A stretch of 64,000 nt of DNA from Clostridium aceticum (GCF_001042715.1 NZ_CP009687.1:4021418-4085417); one strand, 5' to 3'; numbered from the stretch's first letter, positions 17,113 to 25,062 are shown. Program-made: numbers and translations. The notes: generated from the letters alone by a model not told the origin.

Positions 17113-18381
17113 TTAAGGTACAAGCAATAGAGATAGCTGTGGAACAAAAATAATTATTACGGAAATAACAACTAGCATCAATAAATAAGCTGGCAACCTC
17201 TTTACTACCTTTAAGAAAGGTATATCGAATATTGCACTGGCAGTAAATATATTACACCCAAAAGGTGGACTTACTGAAGCTAAAGCTGCTTGTAATGTAA
17301 CGATAATTCCTAAATGTATTGGATGAATCCCTGCCTGCATAGCAAGTGGGAAAAAGATCGGTGTTAAGATAACAATGGCTACGATAGAGTCAACGAACAT
17401 ACCTGCAATATAGAAGAATATCGTTACTGTCACCAAGATCTTTACTGCAGAAGGATTTGTTCCTAATACAGACTGTGTTATCATCTGTGGTATTCTAGCA
17501 TAGGATATCGCCCATGAGAATAAGCTTCCTGCTGCAACTAATATAAATACTGCTGTTGTTACTACAGCTGTAGATAGAGCAATACTCTTAAAATCTCTAA
17601 TCTTAATTGATTTAAAAAGAAATAATTCTAAAATTGCTGCATATAAAACACCTATAGCTGCTGCCTCAGTAGGACTAAACTTACCTGAGTATATTCCAGC
17701 GAAGATAACAACTGGAAATCCTAAAGGGCCAATCGCCTTTTTAAATGCTTCTACTTTTCCTTTAAAGTCAACTTTCTCTGTTGTTGGAATATTTCTTTTC
17801 TTTGCCATGAAGTAGTTATATACACAGAAGAACAATAGGATCAGAAGTCCTGGTAGAACCCCCGCTATAAATAAGTCTCCTACAGAGGCCCCCGTTACAA
17901 CAGCATACATGATCATTGAAATACTGGGGGGGATCAATAGTGCTATAATCGCAGAGCAAATAATTAGGGCTGTAGTATCTTCATCCTCATAGCCTGAAGA
18001 AAGCAATCTGTTCCTCATAGGTTTACCTATGGCTACTACTGTTGCCTGAGTAGACCCTGAGATTGCTCCAAATATTGTACATGTTGCCGCTGTTGTGATG
18101 GCCATTCCACCGTGAATATGACCTACAAAGGTATCTACGAAGTCTAGCAGTCTATTTGATGTTTGTCCGGCACACATGATATCTGCTGCAAAGATAAACA
18201 TCGGTACTGCCAAAAGGACGATAGGGGATACCCCTGCTATTAACTGCTGTGTTGCAAGAAGTGGATTTAGATTTGGAAAGTACGTCACGATTACTGCTAA
18301 TGGTGCCAAGATCATGGCTATAAACATTGGGAAATTTAATAAAAACAAAGTGAACATGATACCCATCAACATCCAAAGCAT
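17113..18381 (-). CDS. TRAP transporter large membrane subunit (DctM family)
   Basis: The 422-aa protein has about 12 hydrophobic segments and the DctM landmarks GAISGSTQATVVAIGKPM, LIPPSISMIMYAVVTG, FSPTEAAAIG and VSPPFGCNIF. It is the Na+-driven transport channel that works with DctQ and the DctP lipoprotein. The ATG follows the dctQ stop by 2 bp, with GAGGAGG lying inside the end of dctQ, so the two are coupled. The M20 gene follows after 30 bp and the DctP gene comes after it. This unusual Q-M-M20-P order ties the hydrolase to the imported substrate. Confidence 0.95.
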   Translation of the reverse strand: MLWMLMGIMFTLFLLNFPMFIAMILAPLAVIVTYFPNLNPLLATQQLIAGVSPIVLLAVPMFIFAADIMCAGQTSNRLLDFVDTFVGHIHGGMAITTAATCTIFGAISGSTQATVVAIGKPMRNRLLSSGYEDEDTTALIICSAIIALLIPPSISMIMYAVVTGASVGDLFIAGVLPGLLILLFFCVYNYFMAKKRNIPTTEKVDFKGKVEAFKKAIGPLGFPVVIFAGIYSGKFSPTEAAAIGVLYAAILELFLFKSIKIRDFKSIALSTAVVTTAVFILVAAGSLFSWAISYARIPQMITQSVLGTNPSAVKILVTVTIFFYIAGMFVDSIVAIVILTPIFFPLAMQAGIHPIHLGIIVTLQAALASVSPPFGCNIFTASAIFDIPFLKVVKRLPAYLLMLVVISVIIIFVPQLSLLLVP

Positions 18382-18383
18382 CT

Positions 18384-18968
18384 CTATACCTCCTCCTCGC
18401 TAGTATTTTCTGATACCGCATCGATAAAGCTATTTAGATCTGTTGTTATTTCTTGATCCATTGGTATCTTAATGATACTTGTTATATATAGATCGTTTTT
18501 CTCTTTAATGTTGAATATGAATGTTCTAAGATATTCGATGGCTGCTAGGAAAAATCCTAGAGGAACTACTGCGTAGATAAGATACATTGGTATTTGTAAT
18601 GCGGGTGTAACTCTTCCTAAGTTCTGCACAGATAAAACATACCTATATGCTAAGGTTCCAAGGTATATCATAGCTGCTGATGAAACAAAAGAGATGATCA
18701 TCATAGCTATTTTCTTGTACTTGTTACCTACCATATCAAATAAAATCGACATTGTAATGTGTCTTCCAGTTCTGGCACAATATCCAAGACCGAAAAAAGA
18801 TACCAAAACCAGTAAAGCTTGTGCTACTTCTTCTGTAAATGTTATACTGCTATTCATTACTGTTCTCATAAATACATTGACGATAAGCAATATAGCCATA
18901 GCAATGATAGCAAAACTTAAAACAAATTCCTCAAATTTTGATAAAGTTTGATTAAAGAACTTATTCAT
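18384..18968 (-). CDS. TRAP transporter small membrane subunit (DctQ family)
   Basis: About 194 aa with four hydrophobic segments (FEEFVLSFAIIAMAILLIVN, ALLVLVSFFGLGYC, IAMMIISFVSSAAMIYLG, IYAVVPLGFFLAAIEY) and the family pattern FTEEVAQALLV...GRHITMSILF. It partners DctM in the membrane. The ATG at 18968 is chosen because GAGGAGGG lies six bases upstream; the ATG at 18989 would put that site inside the gene. Confidence 0.9.
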   Translation of the reverse strand: MNKFFNQTLSKFEEFVLSFAIIAMAILLIVNVFMRTVMNSSITFTEEVAQALLVLVSFFGLGYCARTGRHITMSILFDMVGNKYKKIAMMIISFVSSAAMIYLGTLAYRYVLSVQNLGRVTPALQIPMYLIYAVVPLGFFLAAIEYLRTFIFNIKEKNDLYITSIIKIPMDQEITTDLNSFIDAVSENTSEEEV

Positions 18969-19015
18969 TAATTTCCCTCCTCGCGCCATTAGGCCTATGA
19001 AGACTGAATTAGTTA

Positions 19016-19069
19016 GGGCATAGGCTAATACTGTGCAAAGGTTTTCAGCTCTGCTAAAAGCCTATGCCC
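19016..19069 (-). other. perfect 11-bp hairpin between the M24 gene and dctQ
   Basis: GGGCATAGGCT (19016-19026) pairs with AGCCTATGCCC (19059-19069). There is no T run on the minus strand, so it is more likely an mRNA-stability or processing hairpin than a terminator. Confidence 0.6.
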
Positions 19070-19100
19070 CTTTCTTTACTATTAAATCTCTATAGACTTT

Positions 19101-20279
19101 TTACTTAACCAATAACTTTCTTGGATAGTTTGTGAAAGTTTCGCAACCGTTTTCAGTTACTCTAAAGGATTCACTAATTTCTACACCAAAATCTGATAAC
19201 CAAATACCAGGAATCATGTGGAAGGTCATATTTGGTTGTAAAACTGTTTTATCCCCTGGTCTGAAACTAGCTGTATGCTCGCCCCAATCTGGTGGGTAGT
19301 TAAGCCCCATAGCGTACCCTATACGAGAGTCTTTAATAAATCCACTCTTAGCTATGCTCTTCGCCCATACTCTTTCTATGTCTTCACAAGTTACGCCAGG
19401 CTTTACAGCTTCTAAAGCATTACTAAGACCTTCTACTACTACAGCTTCTAGATCTCTTACCTTTTGTGGCGCATCTCCAATGATTAAGGTTCTAGCCAGA
19501 GGACAATGATATCTTCTATAGCAACCTGATAATTCAAGAATAACAGTCTCTCCATCTTGATAAGGTTCGTCTGTCCAACTTAAATGAGGCGTAGAGGTTC
19601 TAATGCCACTTGGCATAAGAGGTACAATCGCGGAATAGTCGCCCCCATACTCTTTTGTACCACTGATCTGTGCATGATACACGTCTGCCGCAGCATCACA
19701 CTGTCTAACACCCTTATCAACACTCTTAAACGCTGCTTCCATTGCCTTTTCAGCAATTCTAGCTGCTCTTCTTATATATTCAACTTCCATATCAGACTTA
19801 ACAATTCTTACCCAGTTTACTAGGTTTGTTCCATCTTTAAACTTGGCACTTGGTAGTCCTAAAGCCAATCTCTCTTGGCATTTTGCAGTATAATAATAGG
19901 TATCCATCTCTGTAGCAATAATCTTGTTGTCATACCCTTTTTCTTTAATGATATCAGAAACAAAATCCATTGGGTGCTTAATTAAAGATTGTACATAATC
20001 ATCTGTATAGGGTCTTATGTTTTCCTCTCTAAGCCATGACGTTAGTCTAGCTGCATTAGAGTCTTGGCCTCTACCTACCCAAATAGGTTCCTCTTGATCA
20101 GCCATTACAATAATACACTGATGTACATAGAAGGACCATCCATCGAAACCAGTAAGGTAATTCATGTTTGCAGGATCTGTAGCAATAAGCACTTCAACAC
20201 CATTTTCAATCATTCTTTGCTGTGTCTTTCTGAGCCTTTCCTTATACTCTTCTACCTGAAAATACAAGGTTTTTTCCAT
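19101..20279 (-). CDS. M24/creatinase-fold hydrolase, ectoine hydrolase-like (DoeA/EutD)
   Basis: The 392-aa protein has a creatinase N-terminal domain (about 1-150, with NYLTGFDGWSFYVHQ and WVGRGQDSNAARLTSW) and a pita-bread C-terminal domain (about 165-390). The five metal ligands of M24 peptidases are not all present. The first aspartate site reads ILELSG and the second HCPLARTL, and the histidine segment is GLNYPPDWGEH. It is therefore creatinase-like and probably metal-independent. The segments NYLTGFDGWSFYV and MGLNYPPDWGEHT match what I recall of ectoine hydrolases, which open the ring of ectoine to N-acetyl-diaminobutyrate. It is first gene of the TRAP operon and has an operator over its -35 region. 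A creatinase- or prolidase-like activity remains possible. Confidence 0.8.
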   Translation of the reverse strand: MEKTLYFQVEEYKERLRKTQQRMIENGVEVLIATDPANMNYLTGFDGWSFYVHQCIIVMADQEEPIWVGRGQDSNAARLTSWLREENIRPYTDDYVQSLIKHPMDFVSDIIKEKGYDNKIIATEMDTYYYTAKCQERLALGLPSAKFKDGTNLVNWVRIVKSDMEVEYIRRAARIAEKAMEAAFKSVDKGVRQCDAAADVYHAQISGTKEYGGDYSAIVPLMPSGIRTSTPHLSWTDEPYQDGETVILELSGCYRRYHCPLARTLIIGDAPQKVRDLEAVVVEGLSNALEAVKPGVTCEDIERVWAKSIAKSGFIKDSRIGYAMGLNYPPDWGEHTASFRPGDKTVLQPNMTFHMIPGIWLSDFGVEISESFRVTENGCETFTNYPRKLLVK

Positions 20280-20308
20280 TGCTTAATATCTCCCTTCTTT
20301 ATCAAAAG

Positions 20309-20348
20309 TTTTATTATCCTCGGTTGTAGATTGTCAATTGTCGACAAT
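20309..20348 (-). promoter_or_regulatory. operon promoter with overlapping palindromic operator
   Basis: On the minus strand TTGACA (20332-20337) and ATAAAA (20309-20314) are 17 bp apart. The 12-bp palindrome ATTGTCGACAAT (20337-20348) touches the -35 box, and a further GATTGTC half-site overlaps it. Binding here would block RNA polymerase. The likely binder is the GntR protein encoded just upstream. Confidence 0.7.
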
Positions 20349-20374
20349 CTACTGAATAAAAAAATGTTTTGTCT

Positions 20375-21043
20375 TTAAAATCTTCCATCTTTATAGGATA
20401 CGATATGTTCTCGTAATGCCTTTTTACATCTTTCTAAATCTTTACTCCTCAAGTGTTTAATGATCTCATAATGATCTGTTGCTGTAACTAGTAGGTTGCC
20501 CGTCTCATTTGTATCATATAACATAGCCATCCTGAGCTGAAAAAAAATCCCCTCTAAAATCTCTACTCTTCTAGAGCTACCTGATTTTTTCCATATAAAC
20601 CTGTGGAACTCCATATCCTTCATGTTGATAATCATTGCTTTTTTTTCTATATCCTCAGGTCCATTCACTACCTGAATCATGCTGCTTACAATATTTTCTA
20701 AAGTGAGGAAATCTTCTTCTGACAGCTTGTTTTCACTAATTAAGATCTCAAGAATATTGTTTTCTAGCAAAAGTCTTATATCAAAAACTTCTTTTATATC
20801 CTCTAGTGTAAACTTTGTAATGTAAGTACCTTTTCGAGGAATAACTGTTACGATTCCTTCGTTCTGAAGTTCTTTTATTCCTTCTCTTACCGGTGCCCTG
20901 CTTATACCTAGGTTTTTAGCAACTTCTGTTTCCAGAATGTGGTCGCCTTCTTTATATACACCACACAAAATCATTTCTCTAATATAATCAACAACAATGC
21001 TGCATAAATTTTCCTTTTGATAATCAGCTGTCTTTACTAGCAA
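20375..21043 (-). CDS. GntR-family regulator, FadR/FCD subfamily
   Basis: The 222-aa protein has an N-terminal winged helix (VVDYIREMILCGVYKEGDHI, VAKNLGISRAPVREGIKEL) and an all-helical FCD ligand domain (about 85-215) with D...H and late H residues that usually bind a metal and a carboxylate effector. It starts with TTG supported by GAGGAGG nine bases upstream. It lies directly upstream of the M24-TRAP-AOR operon in the same direction, and the same palindrome occurs before itself, before M24 and before dctP. It is therefore most likely the local repressor. Ligand unknown; a pathway intermediate is the best guess. Confidence 0.92.
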   Translation of the reverse strand: MLVKTADYQKENLCSIVVDYIREMILCGVYKEGDHILETEVAKNLGISRAPVREGIKELQNEGIVTVIPRKGTYITKFTLEDIKEVFDIRLLLENNILEILISENKLSEEDFLTLENIVSSMIQVVNGPEDIEKKAMIINMKDMEFHRFIWKKSGSSRRVEILEGIFFQLRMAMLYDTNETGNLLVTATDHYEIIKHLRSKDLERCKKALREHIVSYKDGRF

Positions 21044-21133
21044 TTTCCTTCACCTCCTCATAAACAGCTTTCTTGAAAGTTTCCCTTTGGGCCTAATCCC
21101 CTTATTAAGTATTCTAATTGAAGAAGATGGGGG

Positions 21134-21152
21134 ATTGTCGACAATCAACAAT
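21134..21152. promoter_or_regulatory. operator candidate upstream of gntR
   Basis: GATTGTCGACAATC is a perfect 14-bp palindrome, followed by AACAA. It lies about 90 bp before the gntR start and shares the core GTCGAC with flanking TTG/CAA with the sites at 15.88, 20.34 and 21.43 kb. The surrounding gap (21044-21540) is AT-rich, with no convincing gene. Confidence 0.7.
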
Positions 21153-21430
21153 ATTTGTTGTCATAAATACATATTCGACATTTTTTTTAAATATCCTTCT
21201 TTTTTTATACTTTTTATTTTTTTCTAAATATTTTAATTAAATAAAAAACAACCGTTTGCAGAAAATCATATTGACACTGACACTTGTTTGAATTGTAACT
21301 TTGTTTAAAGTATAACACAATTAAATATTCATCACAATAGATCATTTAAATATTCTATACAATTATAAGCTTGAAAAATTTTACAGCAGAGGTGACTCCT
21401 GAGTTTTTCAACCCTTGCTCCGAAAAAGAA

Positions 21431-21448
21431 TGTGTCGACAATCAACAA
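21431..21448. promoter_or_regulatory. second operator candidate between gntR and the cobalt genes
   Basis: TGTGTCGACAATCAACAA repeats the 21.14 kb element, including the AATCAACAA extension, 297 bp away. It may be an auxiliary site allowing looping, or may serve a divergent promoter. Confidence 0.55.
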
Positions 21449-21551
21449 CACTTCTTTACTATTTTTACTACCCAATATGATCAGCTGGTTCCTGAAGCTA
21501 TAAAATTCTTTATCGCTTCAGTGCAACCTTTAGTAATTTCTATATATTGGG

Positions 21552-21580
21552 TTGATTTTATTTCTTCTCCATGCTATACT
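21552..21580 (+). promoter_or_regulatory. promoter of the cobalt transport operon
   Basis: TTGATT (21552-21557) and TATACT (21575-21580) are 17 bp apart, so transcription would begin about 20 nt before the cobalamin riboswitch. Confidence 0.7.
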
Positions 21581-21599
21581 TTAAGCAAAATGAATATCT

Positions 21600-21760
21600 T
21601 GTTAAGCAAGTTTCGTTAAGATGAAAAGGGAAGTTTGGTGAAAATCCAACGCGATCTCGTCACTGTAATGGGGAGTTACTTTACACAGATGCCACTGGAA
21701 GAATCTGGGAAGGCGTAAAGTAGTTATGAACCTGAGCCAGGATACCTGCTTGTATAACTT
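21600..21760 (+). promoter_or_regulatory. cobalamin riboswitch
   Basis: Seen in order: AAAAGGGAAGTTTGGTG, AATCCAACGCG, CACTGTAATGGGGAG, GCCACTGG...GGGAAGGCG, and GAACCTGAGCCAGGATACCTGC, the conserved B12-box region. It precedes a terminator and the CbiM gene, so cobalamin would shut down cobalt uptake. The class is well known. Confidence 0.95.
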
Positions 21761-21812
21761 TAAATCGTTCAAATTCACGATGTATGGATTTGGGATGTAT
21801 TGTCTTATTCTC

Positions 21813-21846
21813 AATAACCTGTACATTGATGTGCAGGTTATTTTTA
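21813..21846 (+). terminator. riboswitch-controlled terminator before cbiM
   Basis: AATAACCTG.ACAT pairs with ATGTGCAGGTTATT, followed by TTTTTAA. It is placed between the aptamer and cbiM, the expected OFF platform. Confidence 0.88.
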
Positions 21847-21876
21847 ATATACTAAAACTTGTTAGGTGGTGATTTT

Positions 21877-22488
21877 ATGCATTTATCGGATGGTGTTTTG
21901 AGCTTACCCGCGGTCACTGTTACCTCTATAGCAGCTGGTGGTATGCTGCTTCACTCAATGAAGGGTATTAAAGAAGAAGAAATAGCTAAGATTAGCCTTA
22001 TGACAGCTACCTTTTTTACTTTTTCTTTAATCAGCATTCCTATTGGCCCTAGTTCAGTACATCCTTTACTGGCAGGTCTACTGGGGATTGTTCTAGGCAG
22101 GCGTAGCAGTATTGCTATATTTGTAGGACTTTTATTGCAGGCTCTTTTCTTCCAGCATGGGGGATTGACGACTTTAGGAATGAATACGTTACTAATCGCT
22201 TTGCCAGCAATGGTTTCCTTCAAAATTTTCTCACTATACAGTAAGAAAATTTCTGTTTATATTTTGGGGAGCTTTATAGGAAGCTTCGCTACCGTTTTAT
22301 CTGTTTTACTGCTGGTGGTGGTTTTATTTTTCTCCAATGCCACCTACAGTGAAGGTTTTCTTTCTGTTATCAATCTTTTAGTACTAAGTCATCTACCGCT
22401 TTTAGTTATTGAAGGTTTTCTTACAGCCTTTGCTGTAGGCTTTATACATCGTATACGCCCCAATATGCTAGGGACTTATATATCCTAG
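21877..22488 (+). CDS. cbiM: cobalt ECF transporter S component CbiM
   Basis: 203-aa membrane protein that binds Co2+ for uptake. The ATG at 21877 gives MHLSDGVLS. In CbiM/NikM the processed N-terminus Met-His forms part of the metal site, so this start is nearly certain. An upstream in-frame TTG (21859) would destroy it, and AGGTGG sits at the right distance. About six hydrophobic segments follow, with GPSSVHPLLAGLLGIVLG and FFQHGGLTTLGMNTL typical of the family. It is controlled by the cobalamin riboswitch and followed by CbiQ and CbiO. No cbiN is present; a signal-peptide protein at the operon end may take that role. Confidence 0.94.
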   Translation: MHLSDGVLSLPAVTVTSIAAGGMLLHSMKGIKEEEIAKISLMTATFFTFSLISIPIGPSSVHPLLAGLLGIVLGRRSSIAIFVGLLLQALFFQHGGLTTLGMNTLLIALPAMVSFKIFSLYSKKISVYILGSFIGSFATVLSVLLLVVVLFFSNATYSEGFLSVINLLVLSHLPLLVIEGFLTAFAVGFIHRIRPNMLGTYIS

Positions 22489-22518
22489 GCTTTATCTATT
22501 TAAAGGAGTCGTGAAATT

Positions 22519-23274
22519 ATGGCGTTAAAATCTATACCTACAATTAAAAACAGCCTGCCAAGTACTAGAAAAAGTTCTTGGGTTCACAGTTGGGAAACTA
22601 GGATCAAAGCCTCCACCTGCATTATGATGACTTTTGCCTTGGTATCCTTAAAGACACCAGAATTACTTATGTTGTCTTTTGCCCTACTGACTTTAATTGT
22701 ATTATCTATGGGTATTTCCCCTAAACAAATTATTATCCGAATAGGTTTTTTCTCTCCATTTTTGTTGCTAATGACAGTACCTATTCTAGTAGGGGGCGGC
22801 CTGCCTATTAGTCAAGAAAGGCTTCAGTTGGCCTTGCTTTTACTTTTTAAAAGCTTATCAGCACTGCTTATTATGTTTATCATGTTTTTTAGTCAACCTA
22901 TGCCTGTATTATTAAATGGTTTGTCTCATATGAAATTGCCGCCTTTTTTCATCTCTATCGTTTTTTTATCTTGGCGCTACGTATTTCTTCTTTGGGAAAA
23001 ACTGAACCAATTTTACAAAGCACTAAAGGCCCGATTGTTTCAACCATCCTTTCATACTAAATCCTTTAAAATTTACGGTGAAATTATGGGGGGAATGGTA
23101 ATTCGATCTATTGATAGTTCAGAAAAAATACATAAGGCTATGCTTTCCCGAGGCTTCAATGGGAAAATGCCTACTGCATCGCCTAAAGTTATTACGACAC
23201 TAGATGTTTTCAAATCTATTTTTATCATCAGCAGTGTTATGTTTCTTCATATTATCGAAAAGTGGTGGCTTTAA
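22519..23274 (+). CDS. cbiQ: cobalt ECF transporter T component CbiQ
   Basis: The 251-aa transmembrane coupling protein links the S component to the ATPase. It has hydrophobic segments between residues 35 and 150 and the cytoplasmic coupling-helix motifs of EcfT, ALKARLF and KAMLSRGFNG (A-x-x-x-RG type). It starts with ATG after AAAGGAG, 30 bp from cbiM, and its stop overlaps the ATG of cbiO (TAATG). Confidence 0.93.
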   Translation: MALKSIPTIKNSLPSTRKSSWVHSWETRIKASTCIMMTFALVSLKTPELLMLSFALLTLIVLSMGISPKQIIIRIGFFSPFLLLMTVPILVGGGLPISQERLQLALLLLFKSLSALLIMFIMFFSQPMPVLLNGLSHMKLPPFFISIVFLSWRYVFLLWEKLNQFYKALKARLFQPSFHTKSFKIYGEIMGGMVIRSIDSSEKIHKAMLSRGFNGKMPTASPKVITTLDVFKSIFIISSVMFLHIIEKWWL

Positions 23275-24083
23275 TGACAATTTTAGAGATTAAAGACTTA
23301 AGCTATACTTACTCAGATCAAACAGCAGCATTAGAAAAAATATCTTTTTCTGTAAAAGAAAGAAAAAAGATAGCAATTTTAGGAGCCAATGGTAGCGGCA
23401 AATCTACTTTGCTACAGCATTTAAATGGGTTGATTTTACCGCAGGCAGGTATAGTCAGCATCAAGGATACTATAATTTGTAAAAAGAACTTATCTTTCAT
23501 TAGAAAAACAGTAGGTATTGTCTTTGATAATCCTGAAGACCAATTGTTCTCTACTACTGTTTATGAAGATATTGCTTTTGGTCCTAGAAATCTAGGATAT
23601 ACAGAAGAAAAAGTACAGGAATGTGTTGAAAGAGCTATCTCTTTGGTAAACATTCAAGATTTATCCCATCGCCCACCCTATAACTTAAGCCTTGGTCAAA
23701 AAAAGAAGGTTGCTATTGCAGGGGTTGTGGCTATGGAACCTGAGATTATGGTTTTTGATGAGCCTTTTTCAGGATTAGATCCTTACTCCCTTGAGCAATT
23801 CATTTATCTACTGGATAATCTTTATGATGCAGGTCATACATTACTTATCACTACCCACGATGTGGATATTGCCTATGGATGGGCGGATGAATGTATTCTC
23901 TTAAAAGAAGGAAAAGTATTGGCACAAGGACCTATGGATTTGTTAGAAGACCAGCTTTTAATGAAGAAAGCTCGGTTAAAAGTCCCTAGTCTATGTCAAA
24001 TTTTTCATGATACCAACATGCAGCCTAAAACGATAGGTGAAGCAAGAGAGGCATTAAATAAGCTATTAAATCCACCTTCGTAG
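23274..24083 (+). CDS. cbiO: cobalt ECF transporter ATPase CbiO
   Basis: ABC ATPase of about 269 aa. Walker A is GANGSGKST, the Q-loop region is GIVFDNPEDQLFS, the signature LSLGQKKKV, Walker B IMVFDEPFSGLD and the switch histidine ITTHD. NPEDQLFS with FGP shortly after is typical of CbiO/EcfA. It powers the CbiMQ complex. The ATG at 23274 overlaps the cbiQ stop; the GTG at 23262 is less likely. After it lie 98 bp with a small hairpin (GTAGGA...TCCTAC) before the next gene. Confidence 0.93.
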   Translation: MTILEIKDLSYTYSDQTAALEKISFSVKERKKIAILGANGSGKSTLLQHLNGLILPQAGIVSIKDTIICKKNLSFIRKTVGIVFDNPEDQLFSTTVYEDIAFGPRNLGYTEEKVQECVERAISLVNIQDLSHRPPYNLSLGQKKKVAIAGVVAMEPEIMVFDEPFSGLDPYSLEQFIYLLDNLYDAGHTLLITTHDVDIAYGWADECILLKEGKVLAQGPMDLLEDQLLMKKARLKVPSLCQIFHDTNMQPKTIGEAREALNKLLNPPS

Positions 24084-24181
24084 GAAAGTAGGAAGCTAAG
24101 ATCCTACCAACTTATCTTGCATTTACAAAAGCAAGAAACTTTTTGGGAGATTAGCTTAAATATATTTAAGGAGGCAAATCG

Positions 24182-24598
24182 ATGAAACAAATAAAAACTT
24201 TTTTACTTGTTATGGTAGTCTTTTTACTATTATCAGTACCCGTATATGCCCACAAAATGATGATAGAACCCATAGAATCGGGGATTGTCAGGGTTATCTA
24301 TGCAGACGGAAGTTTTTCAGAGAGAACGGAGGTAGTGGCGTACAACGCTAATAATGAGGAGGTTTTTAGAGGACAGTTAGATACTGACGGGTATTTCTAT
24401 TATGATGAGAACGACAGTGTAGCCTATCTTGTTGCTGACGATGGATTAGGTCATATGGTGACATGGAACATAGGCGACCCAGTAGCTACTACAAGCTCTC
24501 GTGGTAAGTGGTTAAGAATAGCCGCTATCATCTTTGTTTTTATAGGAATTAGTTTGGTATTTCACTTCCGTAAAAAAAGATCTTCTGCAAAGGCTTAG
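24182..24598 (+). CDS. membrane-anchored extracellular accessory protein of the cobalt transporter (NikL/CbiL-like)
   Basis: 138 aa with signal peptide (LLVMVVFLLLSVPVYA, cleaved before HKM), an extracellular beta-sandwich-like domain (residues about 25-110: VRVIYADGSFSERTEVVAYN, GQLDTDGYFYY) and a C-terminal membrane helix followed by a basic tail RKKR. This layout and the His just after cleavage resemble NikL/CbiL-type accessory proteins of ECF nickel/cobalt importers. It follows cbiO in the same direction after 98 bp with a good GGAGG site. Function is inferred from context; the exact family was not verified. Confidence 0.7.
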   Translation: MKQIKTFLLVMVVFLLLSVPVYAHKMMIEPIESGIVRVIYADGSFSERTEVVAYNANNEEVFRGQLDTDGYFYYDENDSVAYLVADDGLGHMVTWNIGDPVATTSSRGKWLRIAAIIFVFIGISLVFHFRKKRSSAKA

Positions 24599-24614
24599 AA
24601 AAGTTTCCTCGCCA

Positions 24615-24723
24615 ACTGTTATCCTGAGCATAGGGAAGGGTCTTGAAATAACGAAGTTTTTTCTTAATTCTAAGATCCTTCCACTCGTCTCAGGGTAACA
24701 AGTTATGGCTTAGGTTAACGTTA
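24615..24723. repeat. family A inverted repeat, minus orientation, one end lost
   Basis: AACTGTTATCCTGAG and CTCAGGGTAACAAGTTATGG are inverted, and TTAGGTTAACGTTA is the remaining terminal repeat. The other end has decayed. The outermost bases of the intact end provide the TAA stop codon of the MazG-like gene. Confidence 0.75.
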
Positions 24724-25062
24724 GGAATCTATCTCTTCTTTTTTTGTCCATCTATTGGCATCCCGTGTATTAAACTTATGCATCATAGCTTTAAAAGCTT
24801 CTTCCAAGTCGATATCCAATGAATTAGCAAAACAAAGTAAAATAAACAAACAGTCTGCCAATTCCATATCAATGGTGTTTTCAGCCTCATCCGATCTTTT
24901 AGGTTTTTCTCCATAATAATGATTTACTTCTCTAGCCAGCTCTCCAGCTTCTTCCGTTAATCTAGCCATCAGTGCTAAAGGGCTAAAATAGCCTTCTTTA
25001 AACTGTGAAATATATTCATCTACCTGCTTTCCCATTTCCTTTAGGGTCATACCCTTCTCCAT
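24721..25062 (-). CDS. MazG-like nucleotide pyrophosphohydrolase
   Basis: About 113 aa, all-alpha NTP pyrophosphatase of the MazG type. LTEEAGELAREV gives the E-x2-E metal motif and DMELADCLFILLCFAN gives the second (E-x2-D). It hydrolyses (d)NTPs to monophosphates, probably for pool cleaning. Single-domain length is as in the short family members. The ATG at 25062 is preferred to the GTG at 25071, which touches AAAGGA. The final codon comes from a family A repeat, so the C-terminus may have been altered by its insertion. Confidence 0.85.
   Translation of the reverse strand: MEKGMTLKEMGKQVDEYISQFKEGYFSPLALMARLTEEAGELAREVNHYYGEKPKRSDEAENTIDMELADCLFILLCFANSLDIDLEEAFKAMMHKFNTRDANRWTKKEEIDS

Noticed and set aside
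15895..20279. Plain peptide utilisation operon (Xaa-Pro peptidase plus M20 peptidase)
   Set aside because: The M24 protein lacks the peptidase metal ligands and TRAP systems do not import peptides, so a small zwitterion or acid is a better fit.
21371..21619. Possible 82-aa plus-strand gene before the cobalamin riboswitch
   Set aside because: It covers the operator-like site, promoter and riboswitch start, has no ribosome site and no recognisable protein pattern.
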